Source of the DNA: Apophysomyces variabilis
Lineage: Eukaryota; Mucoromycota; Mucoromycetes; Mucorales; Mucoraceae
Reading direction: 5' to 3'
Assembly: GCA_002749535.1 (NCBI GenBank)
Contig: MZZL01000403.1
Coordinates: forward strand, 706,209 to 770,208
DNA length: 64,000 nucleotides
The number at the start of each line of letters is the position of its first letter. The first letter of the stretch is position 1. Position numbers and translations under genes: made by a program. Below are positions 10,541-23,222 of this stretch, in pieces. The notes under the pieces are model-generated. The model had not been told where the DNA came from. It searched no databases and worked only from the letters and a program-made list of their open reading frames with translations.

Positions 10541-12458
10541 ATGCAGACAGACACTAGTCAAGCAGAAACAGAAAACAAATGGAAGTTCGCCCAATGCTTT
10601 GGAGACAAAGGCGATTCGGACGATATTACTGAAGGTAAGAAACCATACAGTGAAAGTATTATACTGCGCTGAGGTTGCCGAACATGGGAGAAGTTGTCAG
10701 CTCAATCATGCTGTACAATCTTATACTTCCTCTATCTCTCCCTATGAAATACTCCGATGCGAGAAGCACGGCACATATAAACAAATATTGATGACCTTTT
10801 TCTTTCTGATTTTTCCATAGCCGATATTATCTCTGCTGTAGAATTTGATCATACTGGCGATTATTTAGCTACTGGAGACAAGGGAGGAAGAGTGGTACTG
10901 TTTGAACGTAACGAAAGTGTAAGCATGCAATCTCCTTCTCCACTCCGCTTAGCTGTCATTATCTCCACAGAAAAAAGGCTGCGAATACAAATTCCATACC
11001 GAATTTCAATCTCATGAACCGGAGTTCGATTACCTGAAAAGTTTGGAGATTGAGGAAAAGATCAATAAAATCAAATGGTGTCGACGAACAAACGCCGCTC
11101 ATTTCTTGTTATCCACTAATGGTAAATATCTGGTGACAGTGATATTGCATGGATGTATCTCACATGTTACTGCTAGATAAAACGATCAAGCTTTGGAAAG
11201 TCTTCGAACGAAACTTAAAGATCGTTCACGAAACGAACTTGGCAGAGAATGGCTCCGGGCGACCGACGAAACCCTTAACACTACCAAGATTGACGCATCA
11301 TGACACTATCATTGCTGCAATCCCGAGAAAAATTTACGCCAACGGTAAGCCAAACGACAGAAAGTCCATTTTGGTAACTCAATTGCGCCCCCCTTTTTTT
11401 CCTTGCCTCTGTTAGCACATGCCTATCACATCAATTCGATATCAGTCAACTCAGATGGAGAAACTTATATCTCTGCAGACGATTTGAGGATCAACCTTTG
11501 GAACATGGACATTTCGGAACAGAGCTTCAGTAAGATTAGTTCGTAAAAATTGTGGTTCTTATAATTATAATTTTAGATATTGTTGATATTAAACCGGCTA
11601 ATATGGAGGAGCTCACTGAAGTTATCACGGCTGCCGAATTCCATCCCTTACATTGCAATCTCTTTATGTATAGTAGCAGCAAAGGAACTGTTAAACTGGC
11701 CGACATGCGAGAATCAGCTCTCTGTGATATGCACGCAAAAGGTAAATCAACCATGTGTCTGTGCATATATTTAAACTTTCCATACTTAGTGTTTGAGACA
11801 AGTGAAGACCCTAGCAATAGATCGTTCTTCTCGGAAATCATTTCCTCTATATCTGACGTGAAATTCAGCCCTGATGGACGTTATATTCTTTCCCGTGATT
11901 ATCTTACTTTGAAGCTATGGGACATCAACATGGATAAAGAACCGATAAGGACAATTAATATTCACGAAGCCTTACGCACCAATCTATGTGATCTATACGA
12001 GAATGACTGCATTTTTGACAAGTTTGAGTGTATATTCAGTGGGGACGGAAAGTGAGTGGAAAAAGCTGGAATCTAAAGATGAAAATGACTAATGCCATCA
12101 AAGGAATGTCATGACGGGCTCCTACAGTAATAACTTTCATATATACGAACGTGATGGTTTATCGGATATCAGCCTTCAGGCGGATAAGAGTGCGTTTAGG
12201 GCTAAGCGACTTGGTTCTGCCAAGAACAAGATAACACTAGGCGGTGGTAATCGGGGTGGTATTAAAGGCCGTCAGGAAGTCGACGGTATAGATTTTAACA
12301 AGAAGATCTTGCATGCATCATGGCATCCCAGAGAAAATACGATAGCCGTGGCAGCCACTAACAATCTCTTCATTTTCACGTACGTAAAACACGGCTTCTA
12401 TTGACGGGAACTGACATGATATCTTTTCTTCTTTATTCATCTTCTAAATAGCGAGTAA
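10541..12458 (+). CDS. CDC55: PP2A regulatory subunit B (B55/Cdc55 family)
   Basis: WD40 regulatory subunit directing protein phosphatase 2A, with roles in mitotic exit and morphogenesis. Exons are 10541-10634, 10821-10918, 10971-11121, 11177-11344, 11416-11529, 11577-11741, 11790-12051, 12104-12379 and a final 7-nt exon at 12452-12458. Motifs include [138 protein letters not shown] and [20 protein letters not shown]. These follow the B55 propeller from start to end. The C-terminus is short (IFTE), and an alternative last exon starting at the GTTGTAA after 12505 cannot be excluded. Length about 440 residues, as expected. Confidence 0.93.
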
Positions 12459-13285
12459 GTAAAACGTATCAGAGGTTTAACTTGAAATATTCACTTATTT
12501 CTAGGTTGTAAATCCCTTTCCTCCTTTGTCCTCAATTAGTACCATGTAAAAAAGAAACAGGAGACTTACCGCTAAAATACATCTTCGTCTGCCGCTCAAA
12601 ATGAGAATAGCGTTCAATACGTGATCACAATTTTCCTTATGCAGGTGAAAATAACGAATATGAATGTTACACTGTGGTTAAATACCGGTGAATCGGAGCT
12701 GGCAAGGATCAACGTGCCATCTATGATTCTATGAGCATGTTTGCGTTTAGGTTATGGAAAATTCCCGATAATGTTTTTTTTCTTGCTAAATTGTATATTA
12801 ACAACTGCCAATTTGGTGAAAAAGAGATTGCTGGAGAAATTCTTGTTTATTTTACGTGTCTTTCTATGGCTACTCTCAAAGTGTAGCAATTCTATGCGCA
12901 CTTAGCGTATTTTCACCATAGCTATGTAGAATAAAGGAGAACTCATATCCTACACATATGCATAGAGGACTTTTCAAATGTATATGATATTGCTTCATCC
13001 TGATAAACAGTGGTACTACAAAGACCGATGCCTTATGCAGTTGCATTTCAAATCATAAACGCACGTTTTTCCAAGTTGTTGCAAGTATAATACACTGTTA
13101 TTTTCTGAATAGGACAAGCTCGTGATCGGTTTGGCGGTGTGTCAATAGACAGCAAGTTACTGCGCCACTAGCTGGATCCGCTAGTAGTGTGAGCCCAGCC
13201 TGCCGCAGCAAACTCACTACTAGGGTATCTATAATAAATAGGGAGCTTCTGGAGTGGAACAAAGATATTACAGAAAGTTAGAAAA
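12459..13285. promoter_or_regulatory. Intergenic region upstream of the ABC-F gene
   Basis: AT-rich and without a supportable gene. Its notable element is an imperfect inverted repeat at 13181-13223 (CTAGTAGTGTGAG against CTCACTACTAG), about 60-105 bp upstream of the ABC-F start codon. A shorter CACTAG/CTAGTAGTG pairing just upstream overlaps it. Confidence 0.5.
13181..13223 (+). repeat. Imperfect inverted repeat in the ABC-F promoter/5' leader
   Basis: The left arm CTAGTAGTGTGAG (13181-13193) pairs with the right arm CTCACTACTAG (13213-13223) as 11 base pairs with a 2-nt bulge around a 19-nt GC-rich loop. It could be a bound dimeric operator or an RNA hairpin in the 5' leader. Which is unknown. 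Confidence 0.6.
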
Positions 13286-16069
13286 ATGGCCCTTCGAGAT
13301 ACCTTTATTGGCAAGCTAGCAGAATTTAATATTACCCTGGAAGAGGAAACGGTCGAGTATCTATCTGAAATTTTGCAAGATTTGCAATTGAGCGACCTTC
13401 GAGAGTCGACAGAAACGTTTCTTATCGATGCCAACACTAGTACGGAGACGATCCAGCAATTTTACGAATCAATTGCCAAGACGGCTGGGACCCAAGGCCA
13501 AGAAAAAGCAAAGGAAGATCCTCGCGAACCCAAGAAACTACAAAAGTCGCGGTCAGGAGGCTCGTCGGGTGACACCGAACCGCAATCCAAAGGCAGTACG
13601 AGTGTTCGAAAGTCTGCCGCTCGACGGACACGCCGGGCCAAGAAAGCGGAAGGTCAGCAGCGACAAACTGGCCAGGACGAATCGGAGGAACCGGATATCG
13701 TAGCCATCTCTCAGCAGAGTCGATTTCATCTGGAGACCTTGGAGACGCTAAGCACCGAAATCGATCTTCGAGACGTGCAACTTTCGGTGAACCAAGTGGA
13801 CCTATTGGTGGACGCTAAACTCAAGCTGAAGAGTGGCACCCGTTATGGTCTTGTTGGTCAGAATGGGGTTGGAAAGACAGGTAAGCAAAGACGAAAAACA
13901 AACGCTGTGATCTTTGTCTATTTGTTATTCAACACGGATTTGTTTTATTAGTGTTGATGAAATGTATGGCAGACGGTTTGCTGATCGGTTTGCCCAAAAA
14001 TGTCAACATTCTTCATATTGCGCAACTGCAGATCCAAGACGAAAACAAGAGTGTACTTGACGAAGTCTTGTCGGCTGATAAACGCAGTATGACTATTTTG
14101 CGTGAAGGAAAGAGTAAGATTGGCAAACCATCTTTTTTTTTTGTTGTCGTTTCTTTTGAACCAAACTCTCATTGTAAAATGATTTTTGTTTATCCGTATA
14201 TTTAGTGCTTCAAGAGGCTCAAGGCCAAAAGTTGGAGGACACTGAAGGACTCTATCGGGTAGTTTACCAGATTCTGGTGTCGCGTGCCCGTGATCGTCTG
14301 GATGAAGCAAATAAATTGGCAACACGTCGCTCTGGTACCCGTGGACATGAAGCCAGACAAGAGCTGATAAAACAAGAAAAGGAGGTGGCAGAGATCTTAG
14401 CCAAAACCAGCGCTGAAGTGGTGAATCAAGAAGTAGCCAATCAGGTCGTGGCCGAAGTCTTTGAACGCCTGGAGCTGGTGGACGAGGAAGAACTTAGGGT
14501 CAGAGCCCAAAAGATTTTACGTGGCGTGGGCTTTACAGAAGAACAGCTTCAGGCCAGTGTTTCTACCTTTTCGGGTGGTTGGCGTATGAAGATAGCCTTG
14601 GCCAAGTCTTTGTTCGTGGAGCCTGACGTCTTGCTATTGGACGAACCGAGTACGTAAATGCAAATGCGTCCTCACCTCAGATATGCTGAGCCCTGTGTTT
14701 TCGCTCCTTCTTTCTACCTATTCTAGCCAACCATTTGGACCTGCCTGCTATTCTGTGGCTTCAGGAATACTTATGTGCGATGGACAATGGGACGACCCTG
14801 GTGGTGGTATCTCACGATCGTGCATTTTTGAATGCTGTGACCGAGGAAACGATCATTTTCCGGGACCAGAAACTTAAGTACCACGCAGGAAACTATGAGG
14901 ACTGGGAAAAGAATACTGAGGAGCAACGTATACGGAAACAGGCTTTGCTGGATGTAAAGTATCAAAGACAACATGCGTCCCTTGGTGAAAGGAAAAATGA
15001 CGAACTTTTTGAAGCTAATTGTCAATGTCTTATTCTATAGGCTCAAGAGAGACGTAAGAAGAGCATCATGGCGAGTATACAGTATAATATACAACAAGCC
15101 AAGTCAACAGGGGATGAAAAAAGATTAGGACAAGTAGCTTCTCGGAAAAAGGTGAGGAAAAAGAAATAGAAACAGCGTTAAGAAAGATGTTGAATGCATT
15201 AACATGTTGTCCCGTCGTTTTGTCTTTAGAAACTTGATCGGCTAGGCATGGAGAAAATGGAAGATGGTCGGCGCTTCAGACTAAAATACCGTATTGGCTG
15301 GCATGATACCATGCGCGATCAGATTGTGGTCGAACAAGCTGTCAAAACGGCAGCCATCAAGATTGCTGATCCTCCCCCATTGCGTTACAATGGACCTCAT
15401 CTGCTTGGCCTGAAAGATGTCTCCTTCGGTTACGATAAATCAAAGAAGATCTTAGACCGAGTATCTCTAGATATTGAACCATCATCGAGAATTGCTTTCC
15501 TGGGCGGCAATGGCTGCGGCAAGACCACGCTATTGAATCTGTTGACAAGACAAATGCAACCCCAATCAGGCGAGGTGTATCAGCATCCGTTGCTTCGCAT
15601 AGGATACTTTTCGCAACACATTGTCGACCAACTGCCGATGGATATGACACCTGTGGAGGCAATGATGCAGCAGTTTCCAGATCTGAGTGAGCACGACTGC
15701 CGCGCTCACTTTGGTACGCTTGGAATCGGATCCATCGTGACGAGACCTATTGCCGGCCTAAGCGGTGGTCAGCGTAGTCGTGTTGCATTCGCCTTGATGC
15801 TCTACCGCTCGCCCCATGTAATGGTACTGGACGAAATCACGAACCATCTGGATATGGGAACCGTTGAAAATCTCGTCGAAGCGTTAGCTGGCTATTCCGG
15901 TGCCTTGATCTTGGTCAGCCACGACGTCTGGTTTTTGAAACAGTTATTAAGCGAAGACGACGACACTCATCAAATGTTCGTTGTGAAGAATGGCCAGGTA
16001 ACGCCTTGGAGAAAGAGCATGGACGACTATGTGGCCTCAGTCTTGCGACAAGTCAAGAAAAATATGTAG
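13286..16069 (+). CDS. ABC-F family ATPase (two nucleotide-binding domains, no membrane part)
   Basis: ABC-F proteins act on ribosomes in translation or ribosome assembly. Six exons (13286-13880, 13952-14113, 14206-14649, 14727-14953, 15041-15151, 15230-16069) give 792 residues. A 200-residue N-terminal region is charged and low-complexity. NBD1 has Walker A GLVGQNGVGKT, signature STFSGGWRMKIALAKSLF and Walker B LLLDEPTNHLD, split by an intron inside DEPT. NBD2 has LGGNGCGKTTLLNLLTRQ, AGLSGGQRSRVAFALMLY and VMVLDEITNHLDMGT, where the near-universal Pro after DE is Ile. The linker is long, basic and helical (YQILVSRARDRLDEANKLAT). No membrane segment is present. The gene resembles the Gcn20/Arb1/ABCF1 group; exact orthology is not decided here. 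Confidence 0.9.
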
Positions 16070-16480
16070 ATATATTAATTATATGTAATTTTGCACTGGA
16101 GTCTTTACGCTTTTTTTTTTTTTTTTTAGTTTTTTTTTTNNNNNNNNNNNNNNNNNNNNNNNNNNNNNNNNNNNNNNNNNNNNNNNNNNNNNNNNNNTTT
16201 TTTTTTTTTTTGAGTTTGTTTATTCACATGTTCCCTTCCATTGCTCTTTGTCTGTGTGAATAAATCCCCAAACAATCACCAGTTATGCTATTCGATCTTT
16301 AATCCATCAGACTCTGTATCGTGCTACAGGCATGACAATTCCAAAATATGCGACTCAAACAAACAAAGAATGTTTGTGAACAGACATCAGCGTGTACTGT
16401 ATTAAAAGAGCCTGTCAAATCGGAAGGACATGGGGATAGGACAAACACACTAGTTAAATTACATTTCTTTCCGTCTTTCA
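16070..16480. other. 3' flank with assembly gap between convergent genes
   Basis: Contains poly-T at 16111-16127 and 16130-16139, then 58 unresolved bases (16140-16197), then further T. The gap lies between the stop codons of the ABC-F gene and MED23. No gene is visible in the resolved part. Confidence 0.9.
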
Positions 16481-19400
16481 CTACATGACAAGTCGTATTA
16501 ATCTTTGCGAGTTGGGTGAGCTCATAGATCGAATAATATCTTTGATTTGATTCGCTAACTCCGTCGATTTCACAAAGTGGGTTCGGATATGGTGCCTAGA
16601 TACAATATTCTGTTAGCATACCTATAACATAAGCGTGTTTTTAGAGCGACGTACAAAAAGTCAAACACTTGTTCTAGCGCTTGCGTGGACCATCCATCTT
16701 TCATATCCATGTGTGTTGTCACTTGTTTCACCATATGCATCAACTCAATTAAAAACTATACAAGACCTGTTAGTCATCTTTAGAGCTAGATTATAGTGTT
16801 TTCTTACATCAGCATCGGTAATATCAAGCTTCTCTATGCGATGAAGAGCTGGACCGATCAAGGCGCAAACGTACAATAGCTGGACATCGGTCTTCATCTT
16901 ACCGGATGTGCGTAGCAACTGAAGATACTCTAGGAATACATAAAACGCATCTAGGCTAGAATAATGCAAAATACTGTGTAGTAGGGTGAGGAAACTGTTA
17001 GGGGCGTTTGTGCTATAGTTATGAAGGTTAAAGGTGTAGTCATTGAAAATATATGGGAAGACCATCGCTTTGCGAAAACGGACACTCATAGAGTCTTTAA
17101 GAAGGGCGGTATTAGTGAGGTCGGGAAGCGACTGTGACATAATATAGCGTCCATTGGTACGTTTGGGAACACCGCATCGAATCTACGCAGATATATCTTA
17201 ATCGTATGTATGCTGATCGGTAAACTTACCAGTCGACACGGCTCAGACACTTCAAGTAGATGCGGATCTGTCATGATCAAATTGTTAAGCTGCTGCCATA
17301 TAGGTCGCATAAAATAGTCTGAGGGTAGGGACGAGATGAGTAGCCCTATGGCGTGGATAGTCAGGGCGGATACGCCGACGTGATGTGATTCACGAAGCAG
17401 TGCCATATCTAATATGTACTTGACAATGGTTGCTGGTGGCACAGGTGTAAGCATGATCTCCAACGTGGCGATCGAAATCCCTTCCACAGCTGGACTGCCA
17501 ATTTCTCGAAAATGGCGCTCAGGAAGGTTAGGTTTCGTGCTTGGTCCGCATCTCTGGGGATTAAGACCTAATTAGTCTATGAGTAAGCGCCTCTTACATT
17601 TAGGTGACTTACTTGCTGCTAGTTTATGAATAACGCGTTCAAAATAATTAGCATCAAATACACTGCCATCCATATCGTCGTTCTGAGAATATTGGATGGC
17701 CTCAGGTGCAATGTCGTATTGATCAAAATCTAGTTCTTTGAATTAGCTCTACTCAGCAAAGCCGTTGGGTCTTGTTTTACCTAAGAGACGCAAAATTCTC
17801 TTGCAAATACGCGAATCTTGCAATGCAAGGGATGGATTGTAATAAAGGAAAAGACCGCACACAGAAGAAAGCGGGTATTGATGATAGCGGAATAGGCGTC
17901 CATAGCGGTCCAAAACTTGTATAAGCAAATCGCTTTGATCGTACTCAATCAATCGACTGATAAGCAGTTCGAACATTGAGACAAAGTCGCTAATAACGTT
18001 CGTGAGGTAGGTCGGCATAGCCGTCTGAAGCGGAGGTTCTATAACCGGTCTTGTCTGTTCGTTGCTATCCATGGCAAACGCTTCAAACTCTCTGTACTCT
18101 GGAAACTGATCCAAGAATTGCATCAGCTTTTCATGAAAATCCTCTTCAGCCCAGTGTCGAGAATTAAAGCTTAAGGACTCCCAGCTTTCCACACGAACAA
18201 AGAAATAAGGTGACTCAAATAGTAGGTATCGTACAAAAACAAAAGCTTTCCTTGAGCGTTCTGCCGAACCAGCTCCTTTCAAAAGTGCAGCAAGAACATG
18301 ATTGAAATCGAGCCATTGGTGCTTTCGTATCATGATATCTAGCAGATACAAGGGCTATACAGCTTATTAGCTCTCATTCACTTAGCAACTTACTTACCAA
18401 ATCAGGATTGTTTGGTGGATACTCCATATTCAACACGAAGTCAATAAAATCTATCACATTGGTGGCCATTTTTGAGGGAGGGATCAGCAACAACAACTTC
18501 CGAACCGCTGCAAAAAAGGTGTTAGATATTAATGCTAGACATTTTCATGTGTTACACTAACAAGGCATATGGAACCCATCCATCGAATTACTCATGACAG
18601 CAAGGACCCAAATGATACACAGCAAACTTGACTGATTTTCAGGTATCGTGAAATATGCGATTAAAGTGCGCTGATGGTGTTCGTTTGGACCCTGCAATAA
18701 GTATGTTGAATAGGCCGGGTTGGTGGTAAGCAGTTGTTGGATTTTGGTGGGGTTTACGGATGGTCTCAATGGGATCGTTTGATTAGGAGAATTAGAATCG
18801 ACGTAGAACGACCGCACAGCTTCTGGGAAATATTGTATCGATTCTTCGGACCATTCTAGCTTGTAATCATAGAGACTGGCCAGGACCCGATGGATCTGTT
18901 CAGTCTTGAGGTCAGCTTGCCCTCTCGTCTTAATCAAGCGACAGATGCTTTGAACCATTGCGCGTGCAAGCATTTCCGATTCAGCGAACCAAACAGGCTT
19001 TTCGCGATTAGGATCATCTAGAGATCTCAGGACTTTAACATCGATTTGCATTCTCTATTTGTGCAAAATGTGAGATAACACTAATGGGCTTGCAATACTT
19101 ACTATCACGTTAAAAACAAATGCCTCTAGTACATGATAGACTTGCCGATGCTCAAGATGCGAGATTGAATATCTAGTATAGTGTAAAAGTCCCGAAGACA
19201 ACGGCGAATATGTGAGAATTGTTAGGGTAATATGTATGTATGTTACAAAGGTATTCATAGAGTACTAGAAAAGGATATTTTAAAAAGCGAATAAATCGGT
19301 AGTTCATCAGCTGCAACACGGTATGTAGCCATCGCATCGTTTGATCAGGTAACTGTGCTGTATCTGAGGAGCGTTCATCTGCGTGCTTCTTAATCATTTT

Positions 19401-22400
19401 ATCGCATAAGCGCAGCTTGTCAAATATCTCCTTAATCATCAACTCAGCACTGCAGAAGTGATCAGTGTCACAAAAAGCAAGCAATCGAACTGATAACTTA
19501 CGAGCAAGGTGCACTATATAACAGCTTATAGACAACATCAAGAACATGAGGAGGTACGCAGGTGATAGGCGGAGATACGTTGGCTTGATAGCGAGGTCCA
19601 AGAACGCTATCTAGCATCATCTTATAGATTACCTGTAGTAATCTAGGTGAAGTAGTTAGTTTTTTTAACTTTAGTTTTCTTTTACTTACCTTTGTTTGGC
19701 GTTTACACTGAGCAGATCCAACAGCTTGTAGCATAGAGTACCGCCTTTGATGTATGTTGCACCGGGGTGTCCAAGTATCCCGATATCTGCCTTGGTAGGC
19801 ACTAAATATACATAAAGAGTATACGGTACTGCGTCTTGACGCAATTGACTTTCCATGGCCACTTTGGTCATTTCCTGAAGATCGAGGTTACGGAACAATG
19901 TCGAATTGGTTGGAACGTTGCCTAATATATATAAACTAAGCGCATATGGCAAATAAACAATCTGTAAGACATACTGTGATAATGATTGCTGAAGTAAGCT
20001 TGAATCTGGTAGCATAAACCTGCATACTGCAAAGAAGCAGCAACGCGTGGATGACGCTGTTTAATATTGGTTATATCTTTAATATGTGATTTTTGAAGGT
20101 TAATCTACAATATATGTTAATATACCTGTTTTGTATTTTACGGATGCTATCCTATTTCGACTTACGGTGCACTGCAATGCCAAGTCTCGTAAGGAGAATG
20201 CGTCTTTGGATCGTATCTGGTCTTCATTGTAAAGTTGTACAAGCTTTCCAAAAAGACGCTCATCATTTTCAAAGTCTTTCTGTATAACATTGGTAGAAAC
20301 CTTTTCGATATCTATCCGTTGTTGATCAGATGTAAGGAAAATTATTCGCTATACACTTACAAAACAGCTGAAGAAGGAGCCACACAAGTCCGTTATCTTT
20401 GCTTAAATGATACTTGGCCCCAGGCGGGTATAATTCACCGTCCGGTTTATAGACAAGATCATGGAAATCCTGGAGAATATCCTCATAGGAGAAAAAACTA
20501 GCTTGTGTTTAGGATCGCCGCTAACTAATTGGATCTTACTCTGCAGCGACAAAGCTGTACAATTGATCGGCCGTTTCCGTCATTAGTTCCCATAAAGCAA
20601 TGTTGTCAGGAATCAGCATTTTTATGTCTTCTCCTCGGACAGGCCCAGTTGCTGGGTTGAAAGGTTCTGGTTCTTTATCGCTCACTACTCTTCGTTAGTG
20701 TCATACCAGGGTTTTCAAGATGTCGTACCTTCCCGTTTTCCATCCCGGCTATGCTGTTGAATGCAACGTATCACGTCTCTCACTTTAGCCACCATAGCCT
20801 TTCGTATTTGGCTAGTATCGAGTCCGGTTTGTGTGAGAGACATAACCAGTTGTCTAAATTCGTCCATAGATGCACGTTGGAAGAGCATATCCCGGAAGTG
20901 TGTTTCGATATTGGTGGAGTTGCCCTCTTTCACAAATTCGATCTGTAACAATTCACTAAATTCTCAATAAAATCCTAAAATTTGATCAGTAAGGCATACC
21001 AGATCTCCTTCAAACATATGATAACTTGTTCGTGTTGTCAGGTCGTTGTATTCATGTCGGCGGCTCATCTGAGATATTAGAGGCCAGGAAGCATCTAATT
21101 ACTTCAGCATTCAATACACATATCATAAACATACACGCACACGCGAGCGTCCGGCATATAACTCTACCTGGAGGCATCATCAGGAATGCCAAGTGACGCC
21201 GTCGTTTTCCCAACTCGTTAACAAATTTTTCCATTGTCCAATGAATACTTTGCGCAAAAGTACCTCGAAGAAAGTGACCATAAACATCTGGCAGCTACGG
21301 AGAGTCAGTATCAGAAAGGAATCACACAAGTTCAACTTACGGCAACAATTATGTCATAGTGAGAGACCACGCCCACACCATCACCTGCCGGTCCAAGCAA
21401 GAATAAGTTGATAAGCTCTTTCCCTTTGTTAAGACAATTCACTTCAACGGTAGTAAGATTAGGAGGTAGCGTGTTGATTTCGCGCATGACATGCTTAATA
21501 ATGTTAATTGCTCTTGCTGTAGGAATTCGATCACTTGCTCGATTATCCTGCTTTATCGAGGCAATCATATAACGTAGAGTCATGAGCCACATTTTGTGGT
21601 TAGAGATAGAGGGTTCCAATTGGCTTCCTGGTAATAAGGTGGGATTTATGAAATGATCATACAACTTGGGACACTAAGAAGAATTGTCTTAATATCATGT
21701 ATTTCCAGGTTGAACCTCATTTACCGATGTTATTACGTCATAGAAGGACACTGTTCCTTGGATATTATCCGAATCGTTATTAACCTCACGTATTAGAAAT
21801 ACGTTAAGTAACTCCTTTCCGACGTTAAAGCATTGAGCTTCCAACGGATTTTCGCTCTCTCGCGGTAATTGCGTCAGTTCTAATAAAACATGCTTGATGA
21901 TTTTTAGAATAATGGGAGTAGTCAAACCGCCGCTGGTATGATGCAAGGCCTGCGACTGGTTGCTGTAAAGACATGATAGCATGAACTGGATAGCAACAAT
22001 CCATATAGATAGCGTGACATGATTCTGCGGCTTTAACGTTAGTGAAAACGTGATATCCTCGAATAATTGGCCAAATGGAACTACATATTGCTGTTGTTGT
22101 GGTTGCGGCGACTGTTGGTGCTGAGATGTGGTGTAGGTTGGTGCCAGTCTGATAATATGATGCAGGAATGTTATAAGCCGCGTTGTCTTGACCAATGTCA
22201 TCGGTGGCTCTCGATACTTTTGTATAACAGCTTTAAGAGGCTCTGCCTAATAGAAGATTGTTACTTCATGATAGCGTGAACTACACACTTTAATATACCA
22301 GGGCTCCCGTAGGGTACGATCGTAGGAAGTCACTGCTGATCGCTTCGTAATCAACACGATGATCTTGAAGAGAGAACGGCACCATAGAATTATCGTATAG

Positions 22401-22708
22401 TACCGGTTTGTCTTTCTGTTCGCCGCTGTCCGGATGCAGCAAATGTACGCGTTGTCGTTTTAATGGTCGTTTACTAAATATACTTCATTTCTCAAGTCAG
22501 CTTCTGATTTCGTAACGATGCCAATGTCTCACCCTTCGTATGCATTACTATTGCCTTCCCAGAATTGTGAGTCCTGACAGATCAGTGCATCGAGGTTAGT
22601 ACTACTGCATAAATGGCAATATAACGTATGTATTATCGGTAGTACCACTGTGTTGGTGTCATTAGCGTCTGAGAACAGCCGAGTAGTGATCGTCCTTAGT
22701 GTATCCAT
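16481..22708 (-). CDS. MED23: Mediator complex subunit MED23 (Sur2-like)
   Basis: MED23 is a large helical-repeat subunit of the Mediator tail that receives activator signals. The gene begins at ATG 22708 (MDTLRTITTRLFSD) and ends with TAG at 16481-16483, after HHIRTHFVKSTELANQ and IRSMSSPNSQRLIRLVM. At least fourteen exons are separated by short introns with CTTAC/ACTTAC donors on the plus strand. Recognisable stretches are DIMIRKHQWLDFNHVLAALL, FLDQFPEYREFEAF, the AWMNAIGLIITALP counterpart ALTIHAIGLLISSLPSDYF, and QLLYVCALIGPALHRIEKL near the C-terminus, all in MED23 order. The residue total is roughly 1,400-1,600; individual exon ends in 18.4-22.5 kb were not all fixed. Yeasts lack this subunit, so its presence fits an early-diverging fungus. 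It is convergent with the ABC-F gene. Confidence 0.82.
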
Positions 22709-23222
22709 TGGCAATATTTAAAAAAGAAGGGAAGAAAAGAAATCACTGGTGCGGAAGTATAGTGTTTATCGAGTGATTTTACGCTACTGTAAATAAAATA
22801 TAGGCACAGCTTCAAATGATCATATCTCCACAAGTATGCGTCGTACGCTCTTCAGACTTCGATCGCTATATTTCTCTCGTCCCTTCTGCGTGTTTCCGGT
22901 ATTTGGTGATTTTGTTGCACCGGTGATAGTTTCCTATTAATTGAGTACACGTCGTGTCACAAAAGCGCCGCTTAACCATGGCATAAGCCCTAGATTTTTA
23001 ACGGGCCGGGACTCGCTCTTTCGTACTTCCAAATACCGTTCCATAATGGTCATCAATACCGAGTCTGCTTTGAAAAGATCCTAAATAACCCAAGAACCTT
23101 GTTTCCGGTATACCAATCTACATTTGGAACGACTCGCATCTTTGCTATATAATATCTTAATCCCATAGCCTTTTTTTCTTCGTATGATATGTATCTTTAT
23201 GCGAAAAACTAAACTAATCTAT
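22709..23222. promoter_or_regulatory. Intergenic region, MED23 promoter and CNOT4 3' flank
   Basis: About 510 bp without a supportable reading frame. The MED23 promoter should lie here. No TATA box or repeat was recognised. Confidence 0.5.
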
